Shown here one piece after another: positions 1-7,872 of a stretch of DNA of 14,870 bases (positions are counted from its first letter, which is position 1; each line of letters begins with the position of its first letter). Both the position numbers and the translations under genes were made by a program. The DNA is from an uncultured Gammaproteobacteria bacterium. GTDB taxonomy: Bacteria; Pseudomonadota; Gammaproteobacteria; UBA9214. Under the pieces are notes generated by a model, which was not told where the DNA came from, ran no database searches, and worked only from the letters and a program-made list of their open reading frames with translations. The stretch lies in the NCBI GenBank assembly GCA_905480305.1, contig CAJQPV010000138.1, positions 1 to 14,870 of the forward strand. The letters are read 5' to 3'.

Positions 1-762
1 CAGCGGCTGATACTGGCATGGGGTGAAATGCCAAAGCGCCAGTTCGCTCGCCATTCACAACATGCCCCGATAAAGCTGGTTATTGGTCTGAATGCCATTC
101 ACCATCTGGCACTCGACCCTACCCAGGAAAAACCGGAAAACGGTGACAACATACGCGACAAACACTACCTGCAGGACCCGACATTTGAGAGTACCACCAG
201 CTTCAGGACAGAAACGCCCTACGGCCAAAGCTCTAAACAACCAGCTGCCCCGGACGCCAATCCCTTCAAGGGTGCATACGCCAGCGACAAACCCGGTTCA
301 GTTCACATCGAGTCATGGAAAATAGCCGATATCAGTGCAGGCGGTTACTGTTTGCTGTGGGACAGTGATGAAGTTTCCTGCGCCAAGGTAGGTGAGCTGG
401 TCGCGCTGATTGAACAAGATGATATCGATCCGGACAAATGGCAACTCGGCACCATTCGCCGCATGAAGTTTACCGAGCAACGCGGACTGGAACTCGGCGT
501 CCAGTTGTTGTCGCCGGGTGCCAGGGCAATCTGGGCGCATCCGAGCAAGGAAGGCGTCAACACAGGTGATAAAATGCAGGGAATCCTGTTACCGGAAATC
601 AGGGCCATCAAGATAGAAGCATCATTACTGCTGCCCTCACTGCCTTTTCGCACCGGCAGTATGGCAACAGTCGAAGATGGTGATCAGACAAATACCGTGT
701 CGCTGACACGACAACTGGAAAACACCGGCAGCTTTTCCCAGTATCACTTCACGGCAGTTTAA
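1..762 (+). CDS. PilZ-domain protein, C-terminal part (5' end outside window)
   Basis: The reading frame is open from base 1, so the Met at 28 is probably internal and the true start lies upstream. Numbering from that Met, the two halves of the PilZ c-di-GMP signature are visible: RxxxR as R4-QFA-R8, and DxSxxG as D101-I-S-A-G-G106, followed by the expected beta-rich stretch (GELVALIEQ, WQLGTIRRM, LELGVQLL, residues 122-161). PilZ domains bind c-di-GMP and act as cytosolic receptors. About 60 polar, probably disordered residues (31-92) separate the two motifs, which is unusual. The last 80 residues look like further beta strands with a weakly conserved tail. The gene ends 60 bases before a convergent acetyltransferase gene. 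I infer a longer receptor whose N-terminal portion is missing here. The exact target is not evident, although a FimX-like gene lies close by. Confidence 0.75.
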   Translation, partial: QRLILAWGEMPKRQFARHSQHAPIKLVIGLNAIHHLALDPTQEKPENGDNIRDKHYLQDPTFESTTSFRTETPYGQSSKQPAAPDANPFKGAYASDKPGSVHIESWKIADISAGGYCLLWDSDEVSCAKVGELVALIEQDDIDPDKWQLGTIRRMKFTEQRGLELGVQLLSPGARAIWAHPSKEGVNTGDKMQGILLPEIRAIKIEASLLLPSLPFRTGSMATVEDGDQTNTVSLTRQLENTGSFSQYHFTAV

Positions 763-786
763 AACAGTAGCGAGAAAAACCACCAT

Positions 787-798
787 CCGCCGCGGCGG
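787..798. repeat. 12-bp GC-only palindrome between convergent genes
   Basis: CCGCCGCGGCGG is a perfect palindrome in the 60-base spacer between the ends of the PilZ and GNAT genes. Read on the minus strand it is followed after four bases by a run of five T, so it could serve as a weak terminator for the GNAT gene. As a hairpin, however, it leaves only about a four-pair stem. There is no T-run on the plus side. Confidence 0.3.
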
Positions 799-822
799 TC
801 AGCAGGCCCGATTACTCAAACG

Positions 823-1344
823 CTAGTAAAGTTTGATAAAGGCTTCCGGATACTCAACATGCCCGCCACCAGCGAGGCTACCGTCTACCAGCTCTCTCAC
901 TGTGAGCGCATCTTCCGGTGCCGGTAAATTGCAGCTCACCTGCAGGCCTTTTGCCGGTACAAATCCAAAGCGCTTGTAGTATTCAGGATGTCCCATCACC
1001 ACGATGGTGCCATAGCCTTTTTCCTTCGCCAGGTTAACGCAGGCATTAATCAATTCAGAGCCGATGCCCCGGTGACTTTGTGATGGCACCACCGACATTG
1101 GCCCCAGCGCCAGGACATTCTTCTCGGTTCCATCCTTGCGCATCGGCACCCGCGTCATCAAGGCATGCCCGACGATACGGCCACCCAGCTCGGCCACCAG
1201 AGAAAGTTCCCGGTTGTAAGTCGTTGATTCTCGCAAGGAGCTTACCAGCTGTGCCTCTGCTTCACCCCCGAATGCACTGATATGAACCACGTCAATGGCA
1301 CGGACATCCTCCGTTACTTCGGGTCTGACATTTATTACATGCAT
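823..1344 (-). CDS. GNAT family N-acetyltransferase (YhbS-like)
   Basis: This 173-residue protein is a single GNAT domain, which transfers an acetyl group from acetyl-CoA to an amine. The acetyl-CoA-binding motif A is seen at residues 80-99 (LGPMSVVPSQ, then HRGIGSELI, with the Q-x-x-x-G-x-G pyrophosphate loop). Motif B is the stretch VVMGHPEYYKRFGF (about 115-128), typical of the YhbS-type predicted acetyltransferases. Length is normal for the family. The ATG at 1344 is preceded by GGAG with six bases between, a convincing ribosome binding site. The gene stands alone, divergent from the fimX-like gene and convergent with the PilZ gene. The substrate cannot be told from sequence; YhbS-type members are mostly uncharacterised. 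Confidence 0.9.
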   Translation of the reverse strand: MHVINVRPEVTEDVRAIDVVHISAFGGEAEAQLVSSLRESTTYNRELSLVAELGGRIVGHALMTRVPMRKDGTEKNVLALGPMSVVPSQSHRGIGSELINACVNLAKEKGYGTIVVMGHPEYYKRFGFVPAKGLQVSCNLPAPEDALTVRELVDGSLAGGGHVEYPEAFIKLY

Positions 1345-1602
1345 AGTTGTCTCCGGAAATACATCCTGAGCAGCCCCGGGGCCGCAGTAAGGACCTAAAT
1401 ATTCTGGTTTTCAGATACTTGCATGCTATCAGGAAAAACTCCTTCAGGAAATACCCGGCGGGTTTTTGTTGCCCGCAGGTTCGATATATAGGGAGTACTT
1501 CAGTCTTCCCCGAAATTGCCGAAAAACCTGTAGTCGGAGCCCGGATCTGAGCTGCATCAGTCCCAGGGCAAAATATTTACCTTTAAGAAAACGGGGTCAG
1601 CT
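1345..1602. promoter_or_regulatory. Divergent intergenic region upstream of fimX-like and GNAT genes
   Basis: This 258-base spacer holds no convincing gene. Visible elements are a palindrome GCCCCGGGGC (1373-1382), an imperfect hairpin centred on GCATGC (about 1408-1436), a direct repeat TCAGGAAA at 1429-1436 and 1444-1451 (15-base period), and a five-pair GCGGG/CCCGC hairpin (1458-1462 with 1472-1476). TATATA at 1485-1490 is a possible -10 box for the plus strand; its -35 is poor. If it is used, the fimX-like mRNA would have a leader of about 100 bases. I infer divergent promoters here, but no factor-binding site is certain. Confidence 0.3.
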
Positions 1603-3687
1603 GTGAAAGACGGAGAAAATTTACACGTACTCATCGTCGAAGAAAGTAACAACGATGCGGAATCCCTGGCCAATGCGCTGCGCAATGCCGGCCACAGCAT
1701 AAATTTCAACCACGGAGCAGATAGCGGCGCAATCGAAAGCAGCTTGCAGGAACAACATCCGGATATCGTTCTGTGCGGCAGCGGGGAATCACTACCTGCC
1801 CCGGACGATGTGCAGGCCCTGCTGGGAAAACACGGACTGACAGCGCCGATGATTATCATTGCCGATGAAGCCCCCGAGGACAAGGTTGTCGCTGCAAGAA
1901 AATCCGGCTTTGCGGCACTTATATCCTACGACCAACCTGATCACCTGTACCTGTCATTCGAGCAAGAAGCCACCTGCATACGGCTGCAACAGCAGTTAAA
2001 AGTCAGCAGTGGCGCCCTGCGCGCGAGTCAAAATCGTTGCCATGCCCTGATTGAAAATTCCAGTGATGCCGTCGCCTACATTCATGAAGGCATGCACGTC
2101 TACGCCAATCAACCCTACATGGAGCTGTTTTCAATTGAGACTGCAGAAGATGTCGAGGGTACCCCCATTCTCGATATGATAAGCAACAATGAGCGTACCG
2201 CTTTCAGGGAGTTCCTGAAAAATTATCTGGATAACAAGGATCATGACAACAGCATTGAAATCAATTGCGTTAACCCCGCAGGTGAAATCTTCCATAGCAG
2301 TATGGAGCTTGCACCGGCAACCATGGATGGCGAACCCTGCACACAAATTATTATTCGGGTCAGCTCATCGAACGCAGCACTAGAGAAGAAAATCAGGACA
2401 CTGACACAACAGGATATGGTTACCGGCCTTGCCAACCGCCAGTATTTCCTGCAGCTACTGAAAGAACGTATGGCCGAACCGCAAACAGACGAGGAACATC
2501 GCGCCCTGCTGTATATAACGCTGGACAATTTCAAGGCGATTAGAGATGAGACAGGAATTGAGGCGAGCGACCAGGCATTACGTGATATCGCACATATCCT
2601 GAAATCAAACTGCGGCGACAATGACTGCCTGTCCCGGTTTGGCGATTGCAGCTTCGCCATCCTGTATTACAACACCGACCAGGAAAAAACTCTCGGACTG
2701 GGTGAAACCCTGCTGCATGGAATCGCAGCGAACCTCTCGGAAGTAAACGGTCGTGCAGTTACCATGACCGGCAGCATCGGCATCTGCACCATTGAAAAAC
2801 ATGACAGCGATGCACAGGCCATGATCGCTTATGCAGACATGGCCTGCGAAGTTGCACGCTCTTCCGGTGGTAATCAGATTCATACTCACAGCCACATCGT
2901 TGGCGAACAGGCGGGCGGTGGCGAACTGGAACTGGAATGGGACAAGCTAATACGCGCAACCATAGATGAAGAACGTTTTTATCTGGCCTATCAGCCAATT
3001 GTCAGTCTCAAGGGTGACACGCAGCAACGTTATGAAGTACTGCTCAGGATTGTCGACACTGCCGGTCGAGTTATTCTGCCTGGACAGTTTCTTTCCATAG
3101 CCGGAAAAAACGGCCTGAGCCATGAAATCGATTGCTGGGTTATTGATACCGCCTTCAGTCAACTTGGCCAGCTGAAAGCTGAAAACAAGGACATATCATT
3201 TTATATAAAACTGTCCGGCGACACACTTTCAGATACCAGTCTGCCCGAATGGATCAGTGAGAAACTGGTAGCAAACAGTCTCCCCGGCGACAGCGTTGTT
3301 TTTGAAATAGCGGAACAGACAGCTATCAATAACCTGACCAGCTCCATTAACTTCACAAAGGAAATTCATAAACTTCAGTGCAAGGTCGCACTGGAGCACT
3401 TCGGGCAGAGTGAGCAGCCACAACTACTGAAGCACCTGCCCGTGGATATCCTGAAAATCCACGGCACCCTGATTGGCGGTCTGGGCAACAACAAGGAACA
3501 CCAGATAAAAGTAAAGGTAATCAGCGAAATGGCACGGGAATCAGGCATACAGTGTATTGCCGAATGTGTCGATGATGCCGGCAGTCTTGCACACCTCTGG
3601 CAGGTCGGGCTTGACTTTATTCAGGGCAACTTTGTACAGGAACCCTGCAAAACAATTGACTACGATTTTGAAGGCGAAACAGCCTGA
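1603..3687 (+). CDS. fimX: FimX-like degenerate REC-PAS-GGDEF-EAL c-di-GMP effector
   Basis: This 694-residue protein has four domains: a response-regulator-like REC (about 7-125), PAS (147-255), GGDEF (265-430) and EAL (445-685). FimX proteins bind c-di-GMP without making or breaking it and control type IV pilus assembly. The sequence fits this: the REC site expected to hold the phosphoacceptor Asp reads DIVLCGSGES; the GGDEF signature is GDCSF (347-351); EAL is EVL (478-480); the catalytic DDFG-type motif is EHFG (598-601); and the KID motif is KIH (618-620). P. aeruginosa FimX, from memory, has GDSIF and EVL, very close to this pattern. QPIV (464-467) and the substrate-pocket framework remain, so c-di-GMP binding by the EAL domain is plausible. 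The start is GTG with a weak GGGG upstream; no in-frame ATG precedes it before the stop at 1531. It converges with the DUF1015 gene. Confidence 0.85.
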   Translation: MKDGENLHVLIVEESNNDAESLANALRNAGHSINFNHGADSGAIESSLQEQHPDIVLCGSGESLPAPDDVQALLGKHGLTAPMIIIADEAPEDKVVAARKSGFAALISYDQPDHLYLSFEQEATCIRLQQQLKVSSGALRASQNRCHALIENSSDAVAYIHEGMHVYANQPYMELFSIETAEDVEGTPILDMISNNERTAFREFLKNYLDNKDHDNSIEINCVNPAGEIFHSSMELAPATMDGEPCTQIIIRVSSSNAALEKKIRTLTQQDMVTGLANRQYFLQLLKERMAEPQTDEEHRALLYITLDNFKAIRDETGIEASDQALRDIAHILKSNCGDNDCLSRFGDCSFAILYYNTDQEKTLGLGETLLHGIAANLSEVNGRAVTMTGSIGICTIEKHDSDAQAMIAYADMACEVARSSGGNQIHTHSHIVGEQAGGGELELEWDKLIRATIDEERFYLAYQPIVSLKGDTQQRYEVLLRIVDTAGRVILPGQFLSIAGKNGLSHEIDCWVIDTAFSQLGQLKAENKDISFYIKLSGDTLSDTSLPEWISEKLVANSLPGDSVVFEIAEQTAINNLTSSINFTKEIHKLQCKVALEHFGQSEQPQLLKHLPVDILKIHGTLIGGLGNNKEHQIKVKVISEMARESGIQCIAECVDDAGSLAHLWQVGLDFIQGNFVQEPCKTIDYDFEGETA

Positions 3688-3780
3688 GCGAATTTGACCA
3701 GCATGCAATACAGCAAAACAATAGATTCGAATAAGGTAGCGGAAAGAAGCCTGCCGGCATACCGGAACGCCATGTTGTGC

Positions 3781-4998
3781 TCAGTCGAAAATCAGCGAGA
3801 CCAGTCCGTCAGCCAGCTTGGGTTCAAACCAGGTGGACTTTGGCGGCATCACTTCACCGGCATCCGCCACCGCCATCAGGTCTTCCATTCGGGTTGGGTA
3901 CATGGAAAAGGCAACTGCCATGTCACCGCAGTCAACCCGCTTTTCGAGTTCGCCAAGACCACGAATACCGCCGACAAAGTCAATTCGGGTATCACGGCGC
4001 AGGTCTTCAATTCCGAGCAATGGCGCCAGCAGATTATCAGCAAGCAGACTGACATCCAGCCGGCCAACCGGATCATCAGGAATCAGGTTTTCCCTGATCA
4101 CCAGGCGATACCATTGTCCGGCGAGATACATTCCGAAGCTAGCTGGGCTATCCGGGCGCACAGCAGCACTTTCAGGGGTAACACTGAAACTCTCGGCTAT
4201 ACGCGCCAGCAAGGTCTCCGGCGTCATACCGGCGAGGTCACGAACCACGCGGTTGTAGTCAAAGATCTGCATCTGCCGGTGCGGAAACACAACGGCCAGA
4301 AAGCCATCCGTCCCGGCAGCACCCTGGTGGCTGGCAGCCACCCTGGAGGCAGCCGCAGACCGGTGATGGCCGTCAGCAATATAGAGCGCATCCATGACAT
4401 CAAAGGCAGCCGTAATCTTCTCAATCAGGCGATTGTCACGCACTACCCACAGCAGATGACGAACACCATCATCCGCTTTCAGGTCAACATCTGCCACACC
4501 TTCAGCAGCGGTCATCAGCATGGCGTCTACCTGCTGTTGCGATTCATAAGCCAGCAACACCGGACCGGTTTGCGCATGCAGGGATTCAATCTGGTGAACC
4601 CGGTCATCTTCCTTGTCGGGACGGGTAAATTCGTGCTTGCGGATGCGGTTGCTGTCATAGGCAGCCACGGAAGCGGCAACAACCAGCCCGGTCTGACAGT
4701 GTTCGCCCATAATGATGCGGTATACGTAGTAACAGGGACTCTCGTCACGCGCCAGCACGCCCTGCTCCAGCATTGCCTGCAGGTTGGTCGCAGCACGGGC
4801 ATACACCTCGGGCGCATGCGAATCAGTGCCTTCCGGAAGATCAATTTCGGGCTTGGAGATATGCAGAAAACTCCACGGACGTCCGCTTGCCCGCAGCCGG
4901 GCCTCGGCACTGCTAAGCACATCGTAAGGCGGGGCAATGACATCGGCAGCACGTCCGGAAACGGGGCGCAAGGCAGCAAAGGGGCGTATCAGGGTCAT
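3781..4998 (-). CDS. DUF1015 family protein (SerB-cotranscribed type)
   Basis: Numbered from the ATG at 4998, the protein has 405 residues and the whole DUF1015 pattern: IRPFAAL then IAPPYDV (21-27), an H-x-E-x-T-x-x-D-K-E-x-D-R block (122-133), the ADGHHR motif (208-213) and the C-terminal MPPKSTWFEPK (384-394). The family is named for co-transcription with serine biosynthesis genes in several bacteria; its biochemical function is not established to my knowledge. I chose 4998 because AGGA lies about seven bases upstream and conserved sequence begins there. A TTG at 5034 would add 12 unconserved residues. It has no signal peptide and is probably cytosolic. It is divergent from the cyclase gene and convergent with the fimX-like gene, with 93 bases between the stops and no clear terminator. 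Confidence 0.92.
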   Translation of the reverse strand: MTLIRPFAALRPVSGRAADVIAPPYDVLSSAEARLRASGRPWSFLHISKPEIDLPEGTDSHAPEVYARAATNLQAMLEQGVLARDESPCYYVYRIIMGEHCQTGLVVAASVAAYDSNRIRKHEFTRPDKEDDRVHQIESLHAQTGPVLLAYESQQQVDAMLMTAAEGVADVDLKADDGVRHLLWVVRDNRLIEKITAAFDVMDALYIADGHHRSAAASRVAASHQGAAGTDGFLAVVFPHRQMQIFDYNRVVRDLAGMTPETLLARIAESFSVTPESAAVRPDSPASFGMYLAGQWYRLVIRENLIPDDPVGRLDVSLLADNLLAPLLGIEDLRRDTRIDFVGGIRGLGELEKRVDCGDMAVAFSMYPTRMEDLMAVADAGEVMPPKSTWFEPKLADGLVSLIFD

Positions 4999-5090
4999 GG
5001 GCTTTCCTGTAGATGTGATCAAAATACCGGACAATTATTGTACACGTTCGAGGCCGACGCGGCGATCCGTAAAAATGGAGCAGATATCCT
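4999..5090. promoter_or_regulatory. Divergent promoter region with ACAATTATTGT inverted repeat
   Basis: This 92-base spacer separates the divergent DUF1015 and cyclase genes. It carries an 11-base inverted repeat ACAAT-T-ATTGT (5031-5041). Read on the minus strand this includes TACAAT (5042-5037), a good -10 match for the DUF1015 gene, though no good -35 is seen. GGAG at 5077-5080 lies ten bases before the TTG start of the cyclase. The arrangement suits a shared control region, and the repeat could be an operator. This is inference from position and symmetry only. Confidence 0.35.
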
Positions 5091-6701
5091 TTGAACCGGC
5101 CAGCACCTGACAACTGCAACAAGGCAACCGGCACCATCAGGCGCGACCTCTCGATGGTTGTGGTCTCTGGCTGTAACAATAAAAAAGGATTTCAGACGCG
5201 CGTAGCTGATATCTGGGAGAGACTTACCACCAGGGCCCAGAGTACGCCGCTGGCATACAAACTGTCGTTTTTCATCACCGTGCTGGTCGTCAGCTGCATG
5301 TTACTACTGGGTATCATTATCGTGCAGCAGCAAACCGCACATTCACGCAGCCAGATCAGCGAACAGGGACACACGCTGGTACAGCTGATGGCAAAGTCAG
5401 CAAGGGAGCCACTGCTTGCCGATGACGAACTGGCACTGGATGCCACTACCAGCAGCTTCGCGAATAATGGCAGCGTCCTTGGCACAGCCATCATTTCACT
5501 GCATGGCGACATCATCAGCAATGCCGGTGTACTGCACGAGGCAAACAACCCGCTGACAAACAAGTTCATCGGCACGGCCATTCAGGAACCGGAAACCTCA
5601 ATCACATGGAAGTGGCAGCCATTAACAGGATTACGCAGACAAACAGTCGTGTCATTTATCGAACCGGTGGTCTTCCAGAATTTAGTTGCCGGCCATGCCA
5701 TGGTGACCTTCAGCGAATCCGGACTGGAACAGTCAACCCGTCGCGCAGTACAGGCGATATCCGGTGCCACGCTGTTGATTATTGCCCTGAGTATCGGCAT
5801 GGCCTTCGCTCTTGGTCGACGTATCTCCCAGCCGATCGACAAACTGGTCGAGGCAAGCCGCGCCATTGGCAATGGAGAATACACTTTCAGATTCAAGGAA
5901 CGCCGTAAGGATGAACTGGGATTGCTGATGCAGGCCTTCAACGAGATGGCCGAGGGCATGCTGGAGAAATCACAGGTCAAGAGCGCATTGTCACGCTATG
6001 TGTCACCGGGCGTAGCAAGGCAGATCCTGTCAAATCTTGATGACGTCGGTCTTAGCGGAAAGCGCATTGAGGGAACCGTACTGTTTGCTGATATCACAGG
6101 TTTTACACAGATTTCAGAACAGATCGGGCCGGAAGAACTGGTAAGCATGCTGAACCGGTTTTTTACCCTGATCACCTGTGCCTGCTCAATCAATCATGGC
6201 ATTGTTGATAAATACATGGGGGACGGTGTGATGCTGGTGTTCGGCGCTCCGGAACCCGATGATGACCATGCCTTCCATGCGATCAGCTGCGCACTGCTTA
6301 TTCAGAAACTGATTACCAGAGAAAATCTGCAACGCGAAGAACAGGGTCTGGGCCCGGTTAACTTAAGTATAGGAATCAACACCGGCACCATGCTGGCGGG
6401 CAACATGGGTTCATGTGATCGCATGGAATATACCGTGGTTGGCGATACGGTCAACCTGGCATCACGCCTGTGCGGTATTACCAACGGCGAACAGATTGTT
6501 ATTTCGCGTGAAATGTATTTGCGCGACGACATCAGGAATCGTGTACTTGCCGGCGAGTATCAGTCAATACGGCTCAGGGGCATCAGCAAGCCGGTGAATA
6601 CTTACCTCGTAGAACGACTGACCGCAGACTACCAGGAGATCATTGAACGACAATTTGACGAGATCTGCCGCTCCGAGACAGATGAATATTATGAAGCGTA
6701 A
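5091..6701 (+). CDS. Membrane-bound HAMP class III adenylate cyclase
   Basis: The protein makes a cyclic nucleotide, most likely cAMP from ATP, at the inner membrane. Layout (numbered from TTG 5091): cytosolic tail 1-55, membrane helix about 57-79, periplasmic sensor 80-220, second helix about 222-241, HAMP 242-294, class III cyclase domain 325-510. The active site is complete: metal-binding D334 (LFADITGF) and D378 (KYMGDG), purine-selecting K374 with T448, and transition-state N455 and R459 (VNLASR). Lys favours adenine over guanine. The sensor (AREPLLADDELAL onward) resembles Smp/AhpA-type periplasmic domains. The start is uncertain: TTG 5091 has GGAG ten bases upstream, while ATG 5154 (residue 22) has no clear ribosome site. 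Its end overlaps the start of the lipoprotein gene, so the two are probably one operon. Confidence 0.93.
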   Translation: MNRPAPDNCNKATGTIRRDLSMVVVSGCNNKKGFQTRVADIWERLTTRAQSTPLAYKLSFFITVLVVSCMLLLGIIIVQQQTAHSRSQISEQGHTLVQLMAKSAREPLLADDELALDATTSSFANNGSVLGTAIISLHGDIISNAGVLHEANNPLTNKFIGTAIQEPETSITWKWQPLTGLRRQTVVSFIEPVVFQNLVAGHAMVTFSESGLEQSTRRAVQAISGATLLIIALSIGMAFALGRRISQPIDKLVEASRAIGNGEYTFRFKERRKDELGLLMQAFNEMAEGMLEKSQVKSALSRYVSPGVARQILSNLDDVGLSGKRIEGTVLFADITGFTQISEQIGPEELVSMLNRFFTLITCACSINHGIVDKYMGDGVMLVFGAPEPDDDHAFHAISCALLIQKLITRENLQREEQGLGPVNLSIGINTGTMLAGNMGSCDRMEYTVVGDTVNLASRLCGITNGEQIVISREMYLRDDIRNRVLAGEYQSIRLRGISKPVNTYLVERLTADYQEIIERQFDEICRSETDEYYEA

Positions 6702-7872
6702 AGTAATTCAACTACTGCTGGTATTGCTGCTGCCGGTGATAGCCGGCTGCTCCGGCATGGATACGATTCGTCTCGGCCAGGACAAACCGGAAGACCTCGA
6801 TAAACTGCTACAGCAACATGAGTATGCACGTGCCCGACAATTGACCAGCAAACATGCATCGCTGGATACCGCCACCATACAGGCTAGAATCAGTAACGAT
6901 GAGAGCGCCTATGAACAGCAGGTCCACGCAGAGGCGCTTGCACTGCAGTCCAGCAATGACCTGTTGGGTGCAGTACAAGTGCTGTCCACTGCCCTGCAAA
7001 AGGTTCCGCATAGTAATTCACTGCGTGAACTGCGAAACACCATCGAGCCTGAACGCGTCAAGCAACTGCAAACCAATGAACAGGAACAGCTGATAGCAAG
7101 GGCACGCTACATACTCAACCAGCAGAAACTTTATCAGGAGCAGGCAAATCTCGAAGCACCCACCCTCGGACAACGCTGGGAACATAAACGCAACGTCAAG
7201 GAAGCACAAGCGCTTGCTGAGGATCTTCTGGAACACGGGCAACAGGCGTTAGACCAGAATCAGATGGCACTGGCAAAAACCTGCCTGCAACTCTCACAGC
7301 AGCTAAATGCAACACCGGAAGTTGATGCCATGCTTGCAGATATTCATGCTACCGAGGACGCGCACAAGCAGGTTGCCTTTCAGGAAACCAAACTGGCGAA
7401 GAAAAAAGCCAGCATCAAGAAAGCAAAAAGCAGAAAAAAGGAACAGCTGGATGACAGGAAAAAGACTGCGATACTGCTTGCCGAGGCACAACAGGCGCTC
7501 GACAGGGATGACTTGCAGGTCGCTCGCGCAACCGTCATGCAAATACCTTCTTCTGCAATCACCGACAGCGAGGTAGTTGCATTCCGGAAAGAACTCGACC
7601 AGGCAATTGATGTGCGCGTAAAGAAACTGATGGCCAACGGTGACGCTCAATACCGCGCCGATAATGTACTGCAGGCAGTAAGAACATGGACCGAAGCACT
7701 GTCACTGGCACCCGACAATCGCTATCTGCGCGACCGCGTCGAGCGTGCCAACAAGGTACTTTCCCGACTGCAACAGCTGAAACGACAGCAACGCAAGCTA
7801 CCGCCCCATTCACTCTCCGTAACCGTACAACCGACACGGATAAGGGCGGTCAGGTCTTCTCCTCAACCCTGA
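6682..7872 (+). CDS. Putative helical lipoprotein with TPR-like C-terminus
   Basis: I do not recognise this 396-residue protein. It opens with a clear lipoprotein signal: MNIMKRK, a run of Leu and Val, then the lipobox I-A-G-C with Cys23. The residue after Cys is Ser, not Asp, which in Gram-negatives favours the outer membrane. The mature part is almost wholly helical and Gln/Ala/Leu rich, with a very basic stretch at about 237-261 ([15 protein letters not shown]) and a TPR-like helix pair near 310-359 ([30 protein letters not shown]). The start could be ATG 6682 or 6691; the in-frame codon at 6643 would put 13 extra residues before the signal. The gene begins inside the last codons of the cyclase gene, suggesting translational coupling and a joint role, perhaps as a periplasmic partner of the sensor. 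Its 3' end overlaps convergent parC by 23 bases. Confidence 0.8.
   Translation: MNIMKRKVIQLLLVLLLPVIAGCSGMDTIRLGQDKPEDLDKLLQQHEYARARQLTSKHASLDTATIQARISNDESAYEQQVHAEALALQSSNDLLGAVQVLSTALQKVPHSNSLRELRNTIEPERVKQLQTNEQEQLIARARYILNQQKLYQEQANLEAPTLGQRWEHKRNVKEAQALAEDLLEHGQQALDQNQMALAKTCLQLSQQLNATPEVDAMLADIHATEDAHKQVAFQETKLAKKKASIKKAKSRKKEQLDDRKKTAILLAEAQQALDRDDLQVARATVMQIPSSAITDSEVVAFRKELDQAIDVRVKKLMANGDAQYRADNVLQAVRTWTEALSLAPDNRYLRDRVERANKVLSRLQQLKRQQRKLPPHSLSVTVQPTRIRAVRSSPQP

Noticed and set aside
1540..1602. c-di-GMP (GEMM) riboswitch before the fimX-like gene
   Set aside because: CCAGGGCAAAATATTTACC looks a little like the GEMM core, but the second conserved half and the paired stems are absent.
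2241..2660. 139-codon frame antisense to the fimX-like gene
   Set aside because: It is opposite the PAS-GGDEF coding region; Ser/Arg/Ile-rich composition with no motif.
5014..5029. CRP/Vfr-type site in front of the cyclase gene
   Set aside because: TGTGA is present at 5014-5018, but the matching half at the required spacing reads TACCG, not TCACA.
3694..5094. 466-codon open frame antisense to the DUF1015 gene
   Set aside because: The opposite strand holds a full DUF1015 protein with all family motifs. The antisense product is rich in His, Arg, Gln and Ser with no recognisable domain, as expected for a shadow frame, and it runs into the cyclase start.
5154..5174. Lipobox-like VVSGC near the cyclase N-terminus
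   Set aside because: From ATG 5154 the segment is only Met plus three Val before S-G-C, with no basic n-region and no hydrophobic core; a true membrane helix comes 30 residues later.
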